A stretch of 64,000 nucleotides of DNA from Lichtheimia corymbifera B2541 (Eukaryota; Mucoromycota; Mucoromycetes; Mucorales; Lichtheimiaceae), in the NCBI GenBank assembly GCA_000697475.1, contig JNEU01000898.1, positions 1 through 64,000 of the forward strand, given 5' to 3'. Numbering within the stretch: the first letter of the stretch is position 1; every line of letters begins with the position of its first letter. The translations under genes were made by a program, and so were the position numbers. This document shows, in pieces, positions 46,484-60,296 of the stretch. The notes below the pieces were generated by a model. That model ran no database searches. It had not been told where the DNA came from and worked only from the letters and a program-made list of their open reading frames with translations.

Positions 46484-47203
46484 GCGTTGCTGTATGATAG
46501 ATGTTATAAACTAGTATACAATGATTTGACACGCATAAAAAAAAGTATTGAATAGCATTCTTGATGGGGAAAGTGGATATCAATGCTACGTATATGAAAA
46601 ATCAGAATGTGTCAAATGGCTTTGGTTGCACAATCTCTGATGATGCTATAATACCACCACCACCATGATTGATAATTCGTATTCATTTACCCTGTCAACA
46701 CTCCAGATTTAGAAAATTGTTTACTGCTTACTACGCGAGCGTGCTGATCCCGACATTTTGAGTCAAATGAGTTCCGGGTAAAGCACTGTGCGACATGTCA
46801 TTTCAATGCCAACAAAAGAAATTCCAATACAAGGAGATGGCAGATGTGATTATCAACTATAACAAAAACAGCAAGTAGAGTTCCTCTTGCAAAATGGTTT
46901 TTGGTAGAGATTGTTGACGGCAACAACAACAGCTGATGATTTATATATTGACCCCTTTTTAAGCGTAGTATAATGGTTGCTACTTTATTGGATAACATTA
47001 TATTTGTATCATCTATGTATGCTTCCTGAATAAAGGGTAAGGAGGAGGGGTAGATAGTTAAGTAAAGGAGCCATTAGCCGTAAGCATGAAAGCTGAGTAG
47101 TATATGCAACCATGGAATCCGAGACAATCCGTAATGAAGCTGTGTGACGTTGACGACCCAGTTCTTTGTTCACTTTTACCTCTTTTCTTTCATACGCACA
47201 ACA
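46484..47203. other. Intergenic region
   Basis: About 720 bp between the LIM gene and the transcription factor, both plus. No feature recognised. Confidence 0.4.
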
Positions 47204-50048
47204 ATGGATAACGATCACTCGACCGACGATGGCTCTGAACCGAAACGAAAACGGTTAGCACAAGCATGCGACTCATGTCGAAGAAAGAAGGTGTGCAAAA
47301 GTTTACTTTTGAATGGTTGGCTCCATGACAACCCGACTAAAGAGGCATTTTCGTTATTGCAAGGTTAAATGTGATGGCACCCGACCTGTATGTGGCACAT
47401 GCAACAAAATGGGCAGGACGTGTACATACAACCCGGTTGTTCAGAAACGTGGACCGCGACAAGGATATATCGAGATTATCGAGAAGCGTCTAGACAAGAT
47501 GGAACGATTACTTTCTCAGCATCATCAACAGCAGCAACATAGCACGGACCATCATCATCATCATCCGCAATCACCCATGAGTGATAAGAGTAGTCTACAA
47601 CATACCAACCATGATCGATCTACTTCATCCGGTTCATTTCCATCACCCTCCCTTGGAACGACTCCCAATGCTGCTGCTATCATACCTTTATCATCAACCT
47701 CATCCAACATTCAACCACCGCAATCCATTCTTCAAGAATCAATACTACCGCCTTCCGATGTGGTCGATCATCTTGTCAAAGTCTTTTTCAATTGCATCAC
47801 CAATTATGTGGGTATCTTCAACGAAGAATCATTACTACGAGATATCCGTGAACGTCGTTGCTCCGATTTCTTGATCTTATCCATTCTTGCTGTTGCTGCA
47901 CGGTATGACTCTCATTCTCTCTCTCTCTCTCTCTTTCTATTGACCTCATGATATCATTTATCAGGTATTCGGATCGTTCTGATATCTGCGAAGACCCGCC
48001 GTGGCATTCAGGAGAAAAATATGCTTGCAAAGCACGTTCTATCCTCTTTTCATCCATCGATATACCAAGTCTCAGTAATGTACAAGCATTAATACTTTTG
48101 ACAATGCATGAATACAGCTGTGCAAGAGGTCCAAGGTATATTACAGTCACCTTTTCTTTGTTTGTAATTGTATGATTGATTGAGAACCCATGCTTGTTGT
48201 AGGAGTTGGATGTATTCCGGTATGGCTGTCAGGTAACTATCATAGCAATAAAAAGTGATAGGGATACTAAGATTGCTATCTTTATTAGAATGGCCTTGGA
48301 ATTGGGGTTGAATAAGGATATTGACCTGAAAGAGGATGGGAAAAGAACCATGTCAGTGGATCGCTGGATTGAGATTGAAGTACAACGCCGAGTATTCTGG
48401 GCGGTGTTTACATTAGACAAGTAAGTGCACACAAGAAATTACCCTTATTATGCAGCTGAAAACTCACGCACAGACATTAAAGATTGCTAAGTGCATCCAC
48501 TGGTCGACCCTCCATTCTGCAAGAAGATGATTGTGAGACTTTATTACCCTGCGACAAATATGAACAATGCACCGGTGAAATCTACACTGAATCCATATAC
48601 AAGGAGAGATCGGTCCTTTTTACCGTGCGGCGCCTCCCAGAAAACAGCAACATGCTTGAAGTCGTAACGACATTGAACCCGGCATCATCTGACAATACCA
48701 AGAAACGACGACTCAGCTGTATAGCTTACATGCACCGAATGTCATCATTACTTGGCAAAGTTACAGCTCACGTCAATCGTAAGAGCCGCCAAGGCACGCT
48801 ATTGAGCTTGAATGGACCACCTCCTGAAACGATGGAGCTTGATCAAGAAATTGAAAAATGGGATAAGGAATTACCACCAGAGCTACAAGATACGCAGGAG
48901 AATGATAAGCGCTTCAAAGAAGGTCAGCTCTCTGATGGCCCACGGTATATCTTGGTAATGTTTGCTCTTGACAAGTAAATGTATTTTTCACTCATTGTAT
49001 TCAATATGTATAGCTTCATATGTCGCACCATTCTTTGATTGTTCTTCTGCATCGTCCTTCGTTGGCCGTGATGGATTCGTTAAAAGATCATCCAGTGGCA
49101 AGTCATGTGAAGGACATCATTACTCGCAACGCGTCAAAGTGTCTTGCTGCAGTGGATCGTGTTACAGACCTTTTGAGAAGGATCAAGAATGATCGAGCCA
49201 TGATATCTCCTTTTGTATCATACCTGACATATACAGTGGCAACAATCACAGTCAATACCGTATTCAATGGCACGCCTGAAGAATCCAGCAAAGCGAGAGC
49301 AGCACTTGCAGATCATTTTGCAGTACTTCAGGTAAGTAAAGTATCAGATTTGGCACAAAAGGCTAGTCTTACTAATGGATGATTTCAGATCATGCGCACA
49401 CATTGGGCGATGGCGGATAAGCTATATTTTATGATCCGTGATCTCTACGCCATGCATAGCAGCCATAGTATGTTACAGCGCAATGCATCAACATCCTCAG
49501 GGCGTGATCAATGGCAGCAGCAGCGACAGCAACAACAAGCACCTTCACAGCAATTAATGAACAATGGTAGCTGTGGATCCATGATGATGGGAGCCACTTC
49601 TCCAAATAGCAGTTGGCCAGCAGTATCTCATACAAGAACAACGGCAGGACCTGATTTGGAAATACAGCAACATGCCATAGGATACCCAGCTACATCATCA
49701 TCTTCTTCATCTTCAGCACCTATACAAGTATCAGCATCGATGGAAGGTAACACAGCACCCGCAGCAGCAACAACTGCATCATCATCATCGATCCGAGGCA
49801 TGTCATTAGCCGACTTGTCATTATCCAGCTGTGATGGTGCATCATGTACTGATTGGATTGTGGGTGACAATAGTAAATACCTTGCAGCTGCCCTTCAGTC
49901 ACTCGGCCGTACATCATCTACAGACGATAGCCTTATTGATATAGCCAGCATGCCTCCTCCTCCTTTTGTACCAGCTGCCGATACACAATGGCCATTTGAT
50001 TTCGGCAACAACGCTTCAACAATGCCCCCAAATAGCCGACCTAGTTAA
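47204..50048 (+). CDS. Zn2Cys6 fungal transcription factor
   Basis: Eight exons: 47204-47290, 47364-47902, 47965-48135, 48203-48232, 48289-48420, 48483-48954, 49014-49331 and 49389-50048, giving 802 aa. The binuclear zinc cluster is split by intron 1: CDSCRRKK, then VKCDGTRPVCGTCNKMGRTC. A coiled-coil dimerisation helix follows (IIEKRLDKMERLLSQH) and a His/Gln/Ser-rich linker. The middle part is the fungal-specific transcription factor domain (SWMYSGMAVRMALELGLN, IEVQRRVFWAVFTLDKLLSA, STGRPSIL). The C-terminus is Ser/Gln-rich, as in activation regions. Such proteins bind CGG-type sites; the targets cannot be told from here. Confidence 0.9.
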
Positions 50049-51073
50049 TCAGCTAGACAATCCAATACTATTATAACAATACAATTTGCTTTTGTTTCAT
50101 CACTACTACTACTTTATTAGATCCCTCATCGGTTTCATTTTAATACGTGCTATATCAAAATCAATTGATATAGGGCAAGTGAACGGATTAAGGAAAGGCT
50201 GGAAAACGCCACTTCATATACCACGCGATTTGAGATTGGGTCTTACGCTGTTGCTATGTGACACAGGCCGATCGGCTTGGCATATCCGTGCGTTGCGATG
50301 TATGTGCATCTGATATACACGAAGAGATATGGATAAAAAAAAGGAGAAACTTATGCCGTGTCTATCACATTGGAAGGGATATATGATGATGGGGGTGGGA
50401 ACAACAAGGCATTAGGGCAGAGTTTTCAGCTTAACGAACCAAGAATGCTTGTTAATGGCATGCGTTGATGTCAATCTGAGTACAGCAAACGGAGCTCATT
50501 CCTTGTACAACTCGAGGGATACTTTTTCAAACGTATCCGCCGAAAAGCGAAGACGTAATTGCTCGAACAATGGGATCAAGGCGGTTTTTAATTATTTAAC
50601 CGTACTATTGTGCACACATACAAGGACATGACACAGTATGTGGGATCAATCTGGGAAAGCTAACGTTTGATGCGGAGCCTGCAGCAATCGTTATATATCC
50701 CGTGCACATGCATTGTTATTGCCGCTGCAACAACAACGGCCTTGTTGATTGCTTTCTAGCACACGACAATATATATATGTGCGTGTGGGAAAGAAGGGGA
50801 GAGAGAAAGAAAAAAGGAACTGCGATCAGGGATTGGCAAGAAGAACGATATAAAGCCTTAGGGGAAGGAGGATGTGGTGAGGATTGACTCCTTAATGCAA
50901 ACAACCTATTCTTTCGCTTACAGCAGGGAGGTGATTGACTATATATATACACACCCAAGTCCCAAGACCATGCACACTCATCTTGTTCTTTCTTTTCTTT
51001 TCTTTTTTCTTCATCCCCTTCACTTTCCTTTTTCCCTTCCTTTCTTTCAAGCACGTTAACATACATCTATATC
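50049..51073. promoter_or_regulatory. Upstream region of TBC protein B
   Basis: About 1 kb. A long pyrimidine-rich run (about 50985-51055, C/T) lies just before the start codon, as is common in fungal promoters. The strand-complementary frames here are low complexity and not supported as genes. Confidence 0.4.
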
Positions 51074-53269
51074 ATGGCAACACAACAACAGTCGAATTGC
51101 GTGGTGGAGGAATCATCATTGCTTAAACAGCACCAACAAAGCCTACGACGAGCATTTGAGAATTTGTCGGTATCCAACAATAATCCTCAGCTCAAGCGGC
51201 AACAATCAGATCATCGGTTATCTGCCGGTGCTTCTTTCTCCTCTTCCACCACTACCAACAACAATGCACAGCAATCGACAAAGAGGAAATACCTCACAGT
51301 GTGCCCACCACCATTAACATTGAAACCATCCATGAGCTCACCCACAGCAACGTCACCAAGAACACCAGCAGCATGTTCACCAAGAGGATATTTTAGTAAC
51401 AGCCCCATTGCCAGCCCCCGAACGCCGCGATTGGTATCTCCGCAGGAACGACCTTACTCGCCGTATTGCAGCAGTGCCATGAATGTTTCCACATCGAGTC
51501 TTGCTAGCACGCTATCTTCAGCCAGCTCAGCACAGCAATCGACATCAGAAGGATACAGCACGAGTAGTTTGGAAGATGATGATCTCTCCTTGCCATCAAC
51601 TCCTCCTGCAGCAACAACGACATCCCCCTGCTGGCCGCCATGTAAGATTTCAAAAATCATCTTCTCTTTTTTTTATACCTAACATAATATAATAGCAAAG
51701 CTGGATGAACATGAAATCGAGCGTGAGCCCAAACCTGTAGAACGGTAAATGTCAACATTGTATAACTAAATGTCCTGTTTCTAATATGCATAATTTTCAG
51801 ACGGGATGCATATGGATTCAAACAACCCACTCAATGGGTCAAGCTTGCTGAGCAACTTGAATTTGAACAAAGTTATCATCCGATTCTAGAACATCAACAC
51901 GCCAAGTGGAAGTCGTTTTTGGAAGAGCATCAAGGTCAATGGCCCCCCGTCAGCTCAAAATGTAAGCTCTTTGTACTTTTAGCAATTCAAAAACTAAGCC
52001 CACTTTTCTTTAGTGAAAAGATATGTGCGAAAAGGAATACCACACGATCTTCGAGGCAAGGCAAGTGGATGAATGATGGGCACACATAATCGCATATCAT
52101 CTGTATCATTCCTAACGTTATGCTGTGTATATAGGCGTGGATGCATTATAGTGGTGCCAAAGCCAAGATGGAAACCAATGCAGGGTTGTACCAATCATTG
52201 GTGAGAACAGCTGAAGCAATGGGCGAACACAATGAGTACGCAGAAATCATCAATCGAGGTAAAAGAGAGAGAGAGAGAGCGTCTATACACAGCCTCCCAT
52301 GACAATGACTAAAAAGGGATGTTTTGTCACACCCCTTAGATTTGCATCGCACATTCCCAGACAATGACCAGTTTGCATGTGCAGTTACAGCCGAAGATGG
52401 ATCTGTGTCCATGGTACCAGAGACAAATGCCAAATTACGTGCTTTACGCCGTGTTCTTTTGGCGTTTAGCATGTATGCGCCCCATATTGGTTACTGTCAA
52501 TCGCTCAATTACTTGGCTGGTTTCTTTCTTCTATTTGTCCACGACGAAGAGTCTGCATTTTGGATGCTCATTACTACCGTGCATGATTATTTTCCTGAAA
52601 ACATGTATGATGTGACCATGGAAGGTGCTCATATCGATCAAACAGTATTGATGATGATGGTGTATGAGCGATTACCTGGTGTATGGAACAAGATTGGCAG
52701 CGGCAAATGCTTTTGGGAATGTGTAGAGTCTGACGGCCTACCCTCCATCACACTTGTCACCAGCCATTGGTTCCTCACGCAATTTATCAACGTTCTACCT
52801 GTCGAGACCGTATTACGAGTATGGGATGCTCTTTATATGTAAGTCTTACTGAAATACTATGTCGAAATTACGTTACTCATGTTGTTGCTTGTATAATAGT
52901 GAGGGAAGCAAAGTGCTATTTCGTGTTGCACTCACCATCATCAAGATGAATGAGAGGCGGATATGGGCATTGGATGACCCAATTGAGATCTTTCCTATTC
53001 TTCAGAACATGCCACGACGTTTGGTGGATTGCCATGCATTTATGGACGCCGTATTTGCAAAAGATAGCGTAGGAGCCGATTTGACAACCGCAGAGATTGA
53101 ACGACGGCGTGTGTTGTTTAGAGATCGACGTAAACAACAACGTGCAGCTGCAGCAGCTGCAGCAGCCTCCAACAGCCCATCCTCTCAGCCATCCATGTCA
53201 AGTCCTGTATCCTCATCGACCACGAGTTCATTTTCCAGCTTCAAAAATCTGTATTTTGGAAGACGCTGA
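51074..53269 (+). CDS. TBC-domain Rab GTPase-activating protein B
   Basis: Seven exons: 51074-51641, 51696-51744, 51801-51961, 52014-52060, 52135-52258, 52340-52838 and 52900-53269, giving 605 aa. A long Ser/Pro/Gln-rich N-terminus precedes the TBC domain, which starts at LKRYVRKGIPHDLRGKAW. Both catalytic fingers are present: IxxDxxR as INRDLHR and YxQ as YCQSLNYLAG. It is therefore expected to accelerate GTP hydrolysis on a Rab in vesicle traffic. The C-terminus has an Ala/Gln run and a Ser-rich tail. The intron after exon 4 uses a GC donor (AAG|GCAAGT). Paralogue of the gene at 20.8-22.7 kb. Confidence 0.93.
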
Positions 53270-53514
53270 AAACATACACACAACCGAACCCGATTTTTTT
53301 TTGTAGAAAGCTACCCAATGTGTGTACGTAGAGCGTATATGTCGCTGGTCGTCCATATGTAAGCTCGTTTTGCCCATATCCTCATTTTCCTGCACCCATC
53401 CCATTCCTCTGTACAAAACCCGACAACAACAACAAAAAAAACCACATAAATGAAGTGTGAACATGTTTGAATACATATATTACGGATGCCATGTTGGATA
53501 TATAGATGCTACAT

Positions 53515-56257
53515 TTATGGTTTAGACAATCGGTTCCAGAAAAAGCCAAGTACTTGTTCCTTGAGCGCACCAAGTCCCAAATTATCTTGGCCATCTGTGT
53601 CAAAGTCCGTTGAACCAGGGAGAAGAAAGTCGAGTTGCGAGGGATTAGGATGTTCATCGTCCAACTTTCGCCAAACATTCAATACGTCATGAACATGTTG
53701 CACCGGACTCAATTCCAAAGCCATAGCCAATGCATCATATCGCCTTGGATAGTCGGTAAAGGTGTTTACTTTGCCAAGGTTGAAACAAATTTGCCATGCA
53801 CATTCGTATATTTCATCCATGTTGTATCGTCGTCGTAAAGTCTGGTCGTCAGCGATTGCGTGCACCTTGTCGACAGTATCGCGACATAAAGTGTATGCAG
53901 TGTCATACTCCTCATCCACTAAAGCCGCACTTGCTAACATGGCCAATACTTTGACTTCAGCTGAAAGGTCATCTTGATATCCCAATTTCCGTGCCAATGC
54001 GACAACATCGGCTGGATGCTTGTATACGCGTCGTCGTGTGTTGATCAGCTTGGATATCAGATTGAGTCGATTGGATGATTGTCGTACTTGGATTGGCATA
54101 AGCTCGATACCAGGTCGATCCATTACTTGATATTCATAGATAAGTTTGTGTGTTGCTTCAATTAACTCGGTCTCCTCTGTGACAAGATCCGTAGGTGGTA
54201 AAATCTTCAAACTATAGATTGCTATGAGTATAACACTCTTATTTACCGATAAAAATACATACCATTCCATCGCAAGTTTCATGTTGCCTGCATACATGTT
54301 ACCCGAAGTGGCATTATCGAAGAATTCTTGCTGTGCTTCAATCACAAGCTGCTCAGCTCGGCCTATATCCAAGGTCTTGTCACGATTGGGTCCCACCATA
54401 AGATCCTTGGCAAGTCGGAAGTCTAAACAAGTCTTTAATACTATACCACTCATCCTTTCCAAAAGAGAGGTACTTACGACCACAGCGCAGTAAGGATGTA
54501 AAGAATGTCTCGAAGATATCAGTGCGACTCAAGCGTCCAAATACACCCTTGTTGTCCTCCTCTTTCAAAGCCATCATGTCGTCCAATAGCTCTCTCCAAT
54601 CATTGTCGCTGTCAAAATGCTTCCCACCAGTCTCCACACCACCAGCTGCTTGTGATGCCATCCGAATACAAAGTTGTTTTTGTGCTTCTACAGGCTGCTC
54701 TTTAAGGAACCATCGTAAAGGAACACCTGAATGATATCGAGCAAGCACTTCTGCAGCGCTCAAATGTAATTGTAGAGCATCCATCATTTGAGTCAAGTTG
54801 TGTGCGTTCACTGATTGCAATGCTGTGAATAAACCAAGAGGTGTTTCTGCCAAAGGAAGAAGCGTAGCCATGTCGGATATCCGGTTGTCATCATTCTGTT
54901 GCTGTTTGACATCCTCGTCCTCTTGATCCATATCCCATGGGTCAAATACTGGTAAGCATTCAAAAAGTCGTACTTGCAAGTCGATAGGCGCATCATCATT
55001 TGAATAAAGCAAAGCCAAGACCAATCTCGATAAATCCAAGTCGTTTTGTACAATGCGTTCGTCTGCTGGTAATGTTGGTTTGGATGCTTCCAATACGACG
55101 CAACACCAATCCAATCGTGTGCCGAGCAGCCACCGATATAGTAACATCTCGACGCCATCCTCTTCAATTTCTTCATCCTTCATCTCACGTTCACGACAGA
55201 CTCGAAGCCAGGGTAGGATCAGTTGGCGCATATCATTCACGATACTGGTATCATTGGTGTGATCAAGGAGGCCATCAAGAACGTCATAAGATGGAATGGC
55301 TTTGAATTGGTCAAGACATACAGCAGTCGTCGGTTCATCCTTATCCGGTTGGCATGTGTAGACGTATTTGCATAACCAATCCAATTGAGCTTCTTGCTTT
55401 TCCAGATCCTTGATACCCATTCGTCGCCCATACCGAATCCATTCCAGTGCTTGACTGCATAAACCCATACGATCTGCTTGGATAGCTTTACTCAAGTACC
55501 AATCACGAATCACTGCTGCTGGTGCTGGAAATTCACATCGTTCGAATCGTTTGCTGAGATTGGATAAAGGCGTAGTATGCTCTGGACTCATGATCATGTT
55601 GGTGTCTTGTTGCCATGGTTCCTCTGTTAACCACTTTTCATCCTCCATGTCGTTGCTATCCACACGAGGTAGATCAAATTGATTGGGATTGGCTGTTTCA
55701 GGGATCTCTGCAAGAATGGCAAGTCGATAGGGCCATACAATAGGTGCATGATGAACAAGTAAACATCGTAAGGCATGGCTGTTTTCTGCATGTGCATATT
55801 CCACGGCTTGAGCTACCAAGTTGGTATCACGAAATGCTGCATACATTTGTCCAAACGATTGCTGCTGCTGCTGCTGCTGCAAGCTCGGCCAGATCTCAAT
55901 AAACGTTTCCAGTCGTTCGATATAGTCGTTCAGTAACCATCGCGTTTGCTGCCATATTGAATCATCCTCATCCTTATTCGAAGCACGTGTTTTGCCCACT
56001 GTCAGAATGCGACGTTGTAAACTCCAGTCATCTACTATCGTCTCGAGACATTGATTCACCACCCAAGCGTCATCGTCAATGGACTGTAACAAGTCGACAT
56101 GTTCCGGTTGTAGATTGCCGGATCGTTGCTGTTGTTGCCACTGTGCTTTGAATACTACATTGGTGTCAAGTGACAAGTCCTTTGCAATGTCGAGTGCTGC
56201 CTGATAATTTCCTTGTGTGAAATGGAATAGGAAATCTTTGTGAGTTGACTGGTCCAT
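53515..56257 (-). CDS. SEC39: Sec39-domain protein (Dsl1/NZR tethering complex)
   Basis: Three exons: 54478-56257, 54263-54422 and 53515-54211, giving 878 aa. The alpha-solenoid has the Sec39/NBAS features: DDAWVVNQCLETIVDDW near the start, WIRYGRRMGIKDLEKQEAQLDWL in the middle, and the C-terminal EIYECAWQICFNLGKV and YDALAMALELSPVQHVHDVL. Sec39 is a subunit of the ER tether that captures COPI vesicles returning from the Golgi. A CAG-type run (about 55860-55880) encodes a poly-Gln stretch. Length is between yeast Sec39 and animal NBAS. Assigned by eye from pattern. Confidence 0.75.
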
Positions 56258-57649
56258 GAAGACTGCAGCGGCAAAGTAAGAGGGCTTCTTGGTGGATGCG
56301 GAAGGAAGAAGACGCGTTTCGGAGAGAGATCGCTTTGCCCATTATTGACACTGTTTGCATTTACGCACACCCACTGACACACACACACACACACATAAAA
56401 TGGATGTTCATGTGACAGGATATGTCATTGTCATTTTAAACCCTTAATGCTGACCCTTTCCACTGTGCCTTCAACGTTACACCTTCATATGCGACCCTTT
56501 TACAAGTAAACTTGACCATGCCATTGATTAGGAGATGAGGTGTGTGGGCGGTGGGGGCGGTGGGGGAAGAGAGACTTCGTTTTCGGATATAAGGAACTCT
56601 CGATATGGGTCATCATCATTCCTGACAAAGAACCAGGGGGTGATTGGATTGTTGAGAAACAAAGGAGTTGTGATCAGATAATGAATGACGAGGGCGTCTT
56701 TGTACTTCCGAGGAGTCGATTTGAATGAAAAGAAAGAGCACCTGAATATACAGGATCGACATGGTTCCAGGTATGACACATTTTACAGCAGACAACAGAT
56801 GGTGTCACAGCAAGCAATTAAGCACGGTTGATGACGGCGACCTAAAATAGCACAACCACGTTGAAAGAAAGAGTGGAGAACAAACGAGCACATGCAGGTG
56901 GTCCGTGTTTGCAGTAGAAAAAGTTATGACTCGTTCGGGCAACCACGGAAAGGTTTCCCCTTGGAAGAGCCGAGGAGCAAAACGATATTGGTTGCTCGTG
57001 CAGGAAAAGAAGCCATCACCCCCATTGCTATACATGTGCTCAAGTGCGAAAAAGAGATACGGCATTAGTCGGATACTGAAGCATAGCGCGTGCCAAGTAC
57101 TCAATGCGGCATGGAATATATAGGGAAAAACTGAATCCCGGCAACAGTATGTACTATCCATCATCATGATCATCATCACCATGGCTACCATCGCCTTGAC
57201 GACAATAAAAGTGCTGTCAGGCGGAGTACTTTTGGAAAGACAACAAATTCATAAATCAAGCGAACAAAAGGGCGCTGTAATACAATGACAAACAAGAACA
57301 TGAAGAAAGCAAAAAGGAAAAGGACGAGCAATGAGATGTACGACCGTGCGGATGATATGCGACAATGGGTTTTTTTGCCCTGTGGAGTTGAAAAATAAAG
57401 GGCGAGCGACGACAAACCTTGTTTTGTTGGATTTCTTTCCCCTTTTCATAACTACTTCAACAACTACTACTACTACCAACCACCCCTCTCTGTGTGCGAA
57501 TACCCTTGATTGATCCACTTTATAACCAACACTCAGGCTTTTCTGTTATCAGTAAAGCATTCATACTCTTCTTGTTACCAACCAACCAACCAACAACCAA
57601 CAAAACAAACCCACCCTTCTCCACCTTTTTGTATAAATAACACAGCACA
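56258..57649. promoter_or_regulatory. Divergent intergenic region, 1.4 kb
   Basis: It lies between the Sec39 gene (-) and the acidic coiled-coil gene (+), which start at its ends. It contains a (CA)n run at about 56375-56395. No gene supported inside. Confidence 0.4.
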
Positions 57650-59239
57650 ATGCTTGCTAGAGAACAGCCGCCACCAAAGGCCGTCAATATCATCCGGCCT
57701 TCGTCGCCTTTTTTGCACCACTTTAAACCACCACACCACCATCTCGCCTCGCATCATGACTCGTCGCAATCGTCATCGACAGCATCGTCTTCTTCTCCAT
57801 CGACCTTGTCAACTTTATCGTCGTTTTCTTCAGTAGCAACTCCTCGTCCAACTGTGCTAGGTCCAGCCAATTTCTTATCACTTTACGCTCCTCAGCATAA
57901 ACAACCACCCGGCTTTGCACAACGTCTATTGCAGCGTGCCAAAAGCCATTCGAATCTTTCTAAACTCACCGTTTGCACTACCAACAATTTGGATGATTCG
58001 GAAGATGATAATGCAAGTGATCAAGACGATGACGATGATAGTATCGATGGCAACGATGATGATGATGATGATAATGACGATAATGACGATGATACAGCAC
58101 ATCATCATCAGTCATCATCGGTAATTCCTTCGGATGATGATGATCATTATTCTCCAGCCAAAGTCGTTGCACGGATTAAGCATGGCACCATCATGAATGG
58201 CAAAGGCGAATTTGTATCCAAAGGAGACGACGAACATTCCGGATGGCTTGATGAAGCAAGAGCCAACCGCAAAGTATGTATGGAATGAAAAAAGTAAGAG
58301 AGACTCCCCATGTTGGGCGTTCATGCTTATAAATTATGTATAAACAGATTGCCGATCTTGAGATTGAAAAGTCATCGCTTTTGGCGGTCAATACAACACT
58401 TGAAGCGACTCTTAAACGACAAGCAGCAAGAATAGCTGAACTCGAGAAGCGTTTCGAAATGTACGTGGTGCATGATTTAGAATCCAAGTGACATGATGCT
58501 AACCCATATTTGATATTAGGAACGATGCTCCTTTGACACCTGTATCAGATAAGCCTGATGATGAAGCATCTGAAGAATTTGCCGAAAAACTGTCGGATGA
58601 GGAGGTCGAGAATGATGAAGTTTTTCAACGCATCCGCCAAACTATGCAAGGTCTTATTGAGCAGGCTGAAGCCGCTTTAATATTGAAGACCAAAGTCTCT
58701 GGACGTGTTCTTACGGATTATCAACCACCCAAGAATAATGTCATCAACAACAACAACAATGAGAACCATGATGAAGGAGGACGAGGTAATTAAATTCAGC
58801 TGAAAAATACTCAGGTACCATGTTTCCTTTTTTGTTAATCCTTGCATTAGTGACCACGATTCGCAAGTTGGCCGCTCGTCGATCATGGTCACCACCATCC
58901 ACCACTATGCAACAACAACAACCCACACCTATTATGAATCAAAGAAATCAACGACCATCAAGACGTGTTTCAGATAGCCATCAACCACAACAACGCGCTC
59001 GACCTGCTTCTTTTCATGGACAGCCACAACCTCGAGCAGCCATTCAACATACAAAAGCATCCATGGCACGTACCCTTTCCCGCTCGTCTTCTCCAGCTGT
59101 GATGGTATCATCACCATCACCTCCTACGTCGCCTCGATCTTTTAGTCCATCTGCATCGCAACAGCGGCCATCACGTCCTCCAAGTCGAGCGTCTTCTTTA
59201 AGACGATCATCACAAGAGCAACAACCAAGATGGCGTTAA
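57650..59239 (+). CDS. Acidic, coiled-coil, largely disordered protein
   Basis: Four exons, 57650-58273, 58348-58460, 58520-58785 and 58851-59239, giving 463 aa. The N-terminus is Ser/Pro/His-rich, followed by an almost pure Asp run (about 58010-58095), then a conserved-looking segment (ARIKHGTIMNGKGEFVSKGD) and a heptad-rich coiled coil (IADLEIEKSSLLAVN, LEATLKRQAARIAELEKRFE). A second helix (FQRIRQTMQGLIEQAEAALILK) and a Ser/Arg/Pro/Gln-rich tail end it. I do not recognise the family. The exon structure and the helical middle support a real gene. Confidence 0.7.
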
Positions 59240-59692
59240 TGAATGCTCTCTCTTTTCTTTATGCACCCACCCTTATTTTTATATGCGGTGGTCGTTGTGT
59301 ATATGCTCATACCTCTCTTTTACCCCCATCCTCTCATTGTGAATTTATAGCTTCATCCATCCCCTTCCTTTTTTTTCATGAAAAGTTTGTTATATACTCT
59401 TCTCTTTTCTCTCTCTCCTTCTCTCTCTCCTTCTCTCTCTTTTCCTGCAACATATATACTCAAACAATGCATGTGTCCACTTGTATCCCAAATAAACCTT
59501 ATGGGTTGTGAAAGAATAAGAAAAGCTCATTGTACACTAGTGGGGGGGAAGCTCCCATTCAACACCCGAAACATCAAACTGAGAGCAGCCACACACATGT
59601 CCCGCTGCAATTCAAATAACAACAACATCCGAATTTGCTGCTTGTCTCTTTGTTCTCCCTGGTTTAACACACACACATACATACACATACAA
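59240..59692. other. Intergenic region
   Basis: About 450 bp with a TCTC-rich microsatellite at about 59400-59445 and a CA-rich run just before the next start. No gene seen. Confidence 0.4.
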
Positions 59693-60078
59693 ATGCCGCT
59701 ACCTTCCTCGATAGCAGATATTGCTCAAAAGTCAGTTGTTCTATTTCTTGCTGGAACTACAGGTATATATACAAAATACTTTATAGTTGTTGATTTCACA
59801 CGATTAAACTTTGACATGGCAGTATATTATATGGTCAATGTCGGTTGCCTTGTCAATCGTCGTATGGAGCTCAAGAAGCAGGGTAAACTCGAAGAAGAAT
59901 TGGTAAGAAGAATTGGATGGTCCAAGATGTGTGTATGCTCACCTTATGATGATAGGCGCGTTTGACGGGCACCTTTATGAAGAGTGATATGCAGGGTGCT
60001 CACGCAGAAACAGCCACCACACCTACGCCAATGCCTCCCACGGAACAACCCGGAAGAGAGTGCACTGGTGACGCATAG
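59693..60078 (+). CDS. Small mitochondrial-type membrane protein (Cox14-like)
   Basis: Three exons, 59693-59762, 59823-59902 and 59956-60078, giving 90 aa. One predicted membrane segment spans the first splice (SVVLFLAGTTG joined to VYYMVNVGCLVN), followed by a basic coil (NRRMELKKQGKLEEEL) and a Pro/Thr-rich tail. The size, single membrane span near the N-terminus and the following charged helix are like the Cox14 family, which helps assemble cytochrome oxidase. The match is by shape more than by strict motif. Confidence 0.5.
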
Positions 60079-60296
60079 TAGTTCACTAGCAATTGGATAT
60101 TACCCAACTTTTACATCATCACGTACACACTCGCACACACATACTTCATCTATAACACACACACCACCTCTCTCAATCACGTCTACATCTTGTTTCATAC
60201 ACACACATACACATATCTTGCTCTTGTTCTATGTACAACACATCTTTTCTTTTTTGGCAATGGAAATGAAAAATATATACACATATGCTACTACTA

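Noticed and set aside
55860..55880. CTG/CAG repeat as a possible unstable triplet
   Set aside because: Only about seven units inside the Sec39 coding region, encoding Gln; nothing unusual for a fungal gene.
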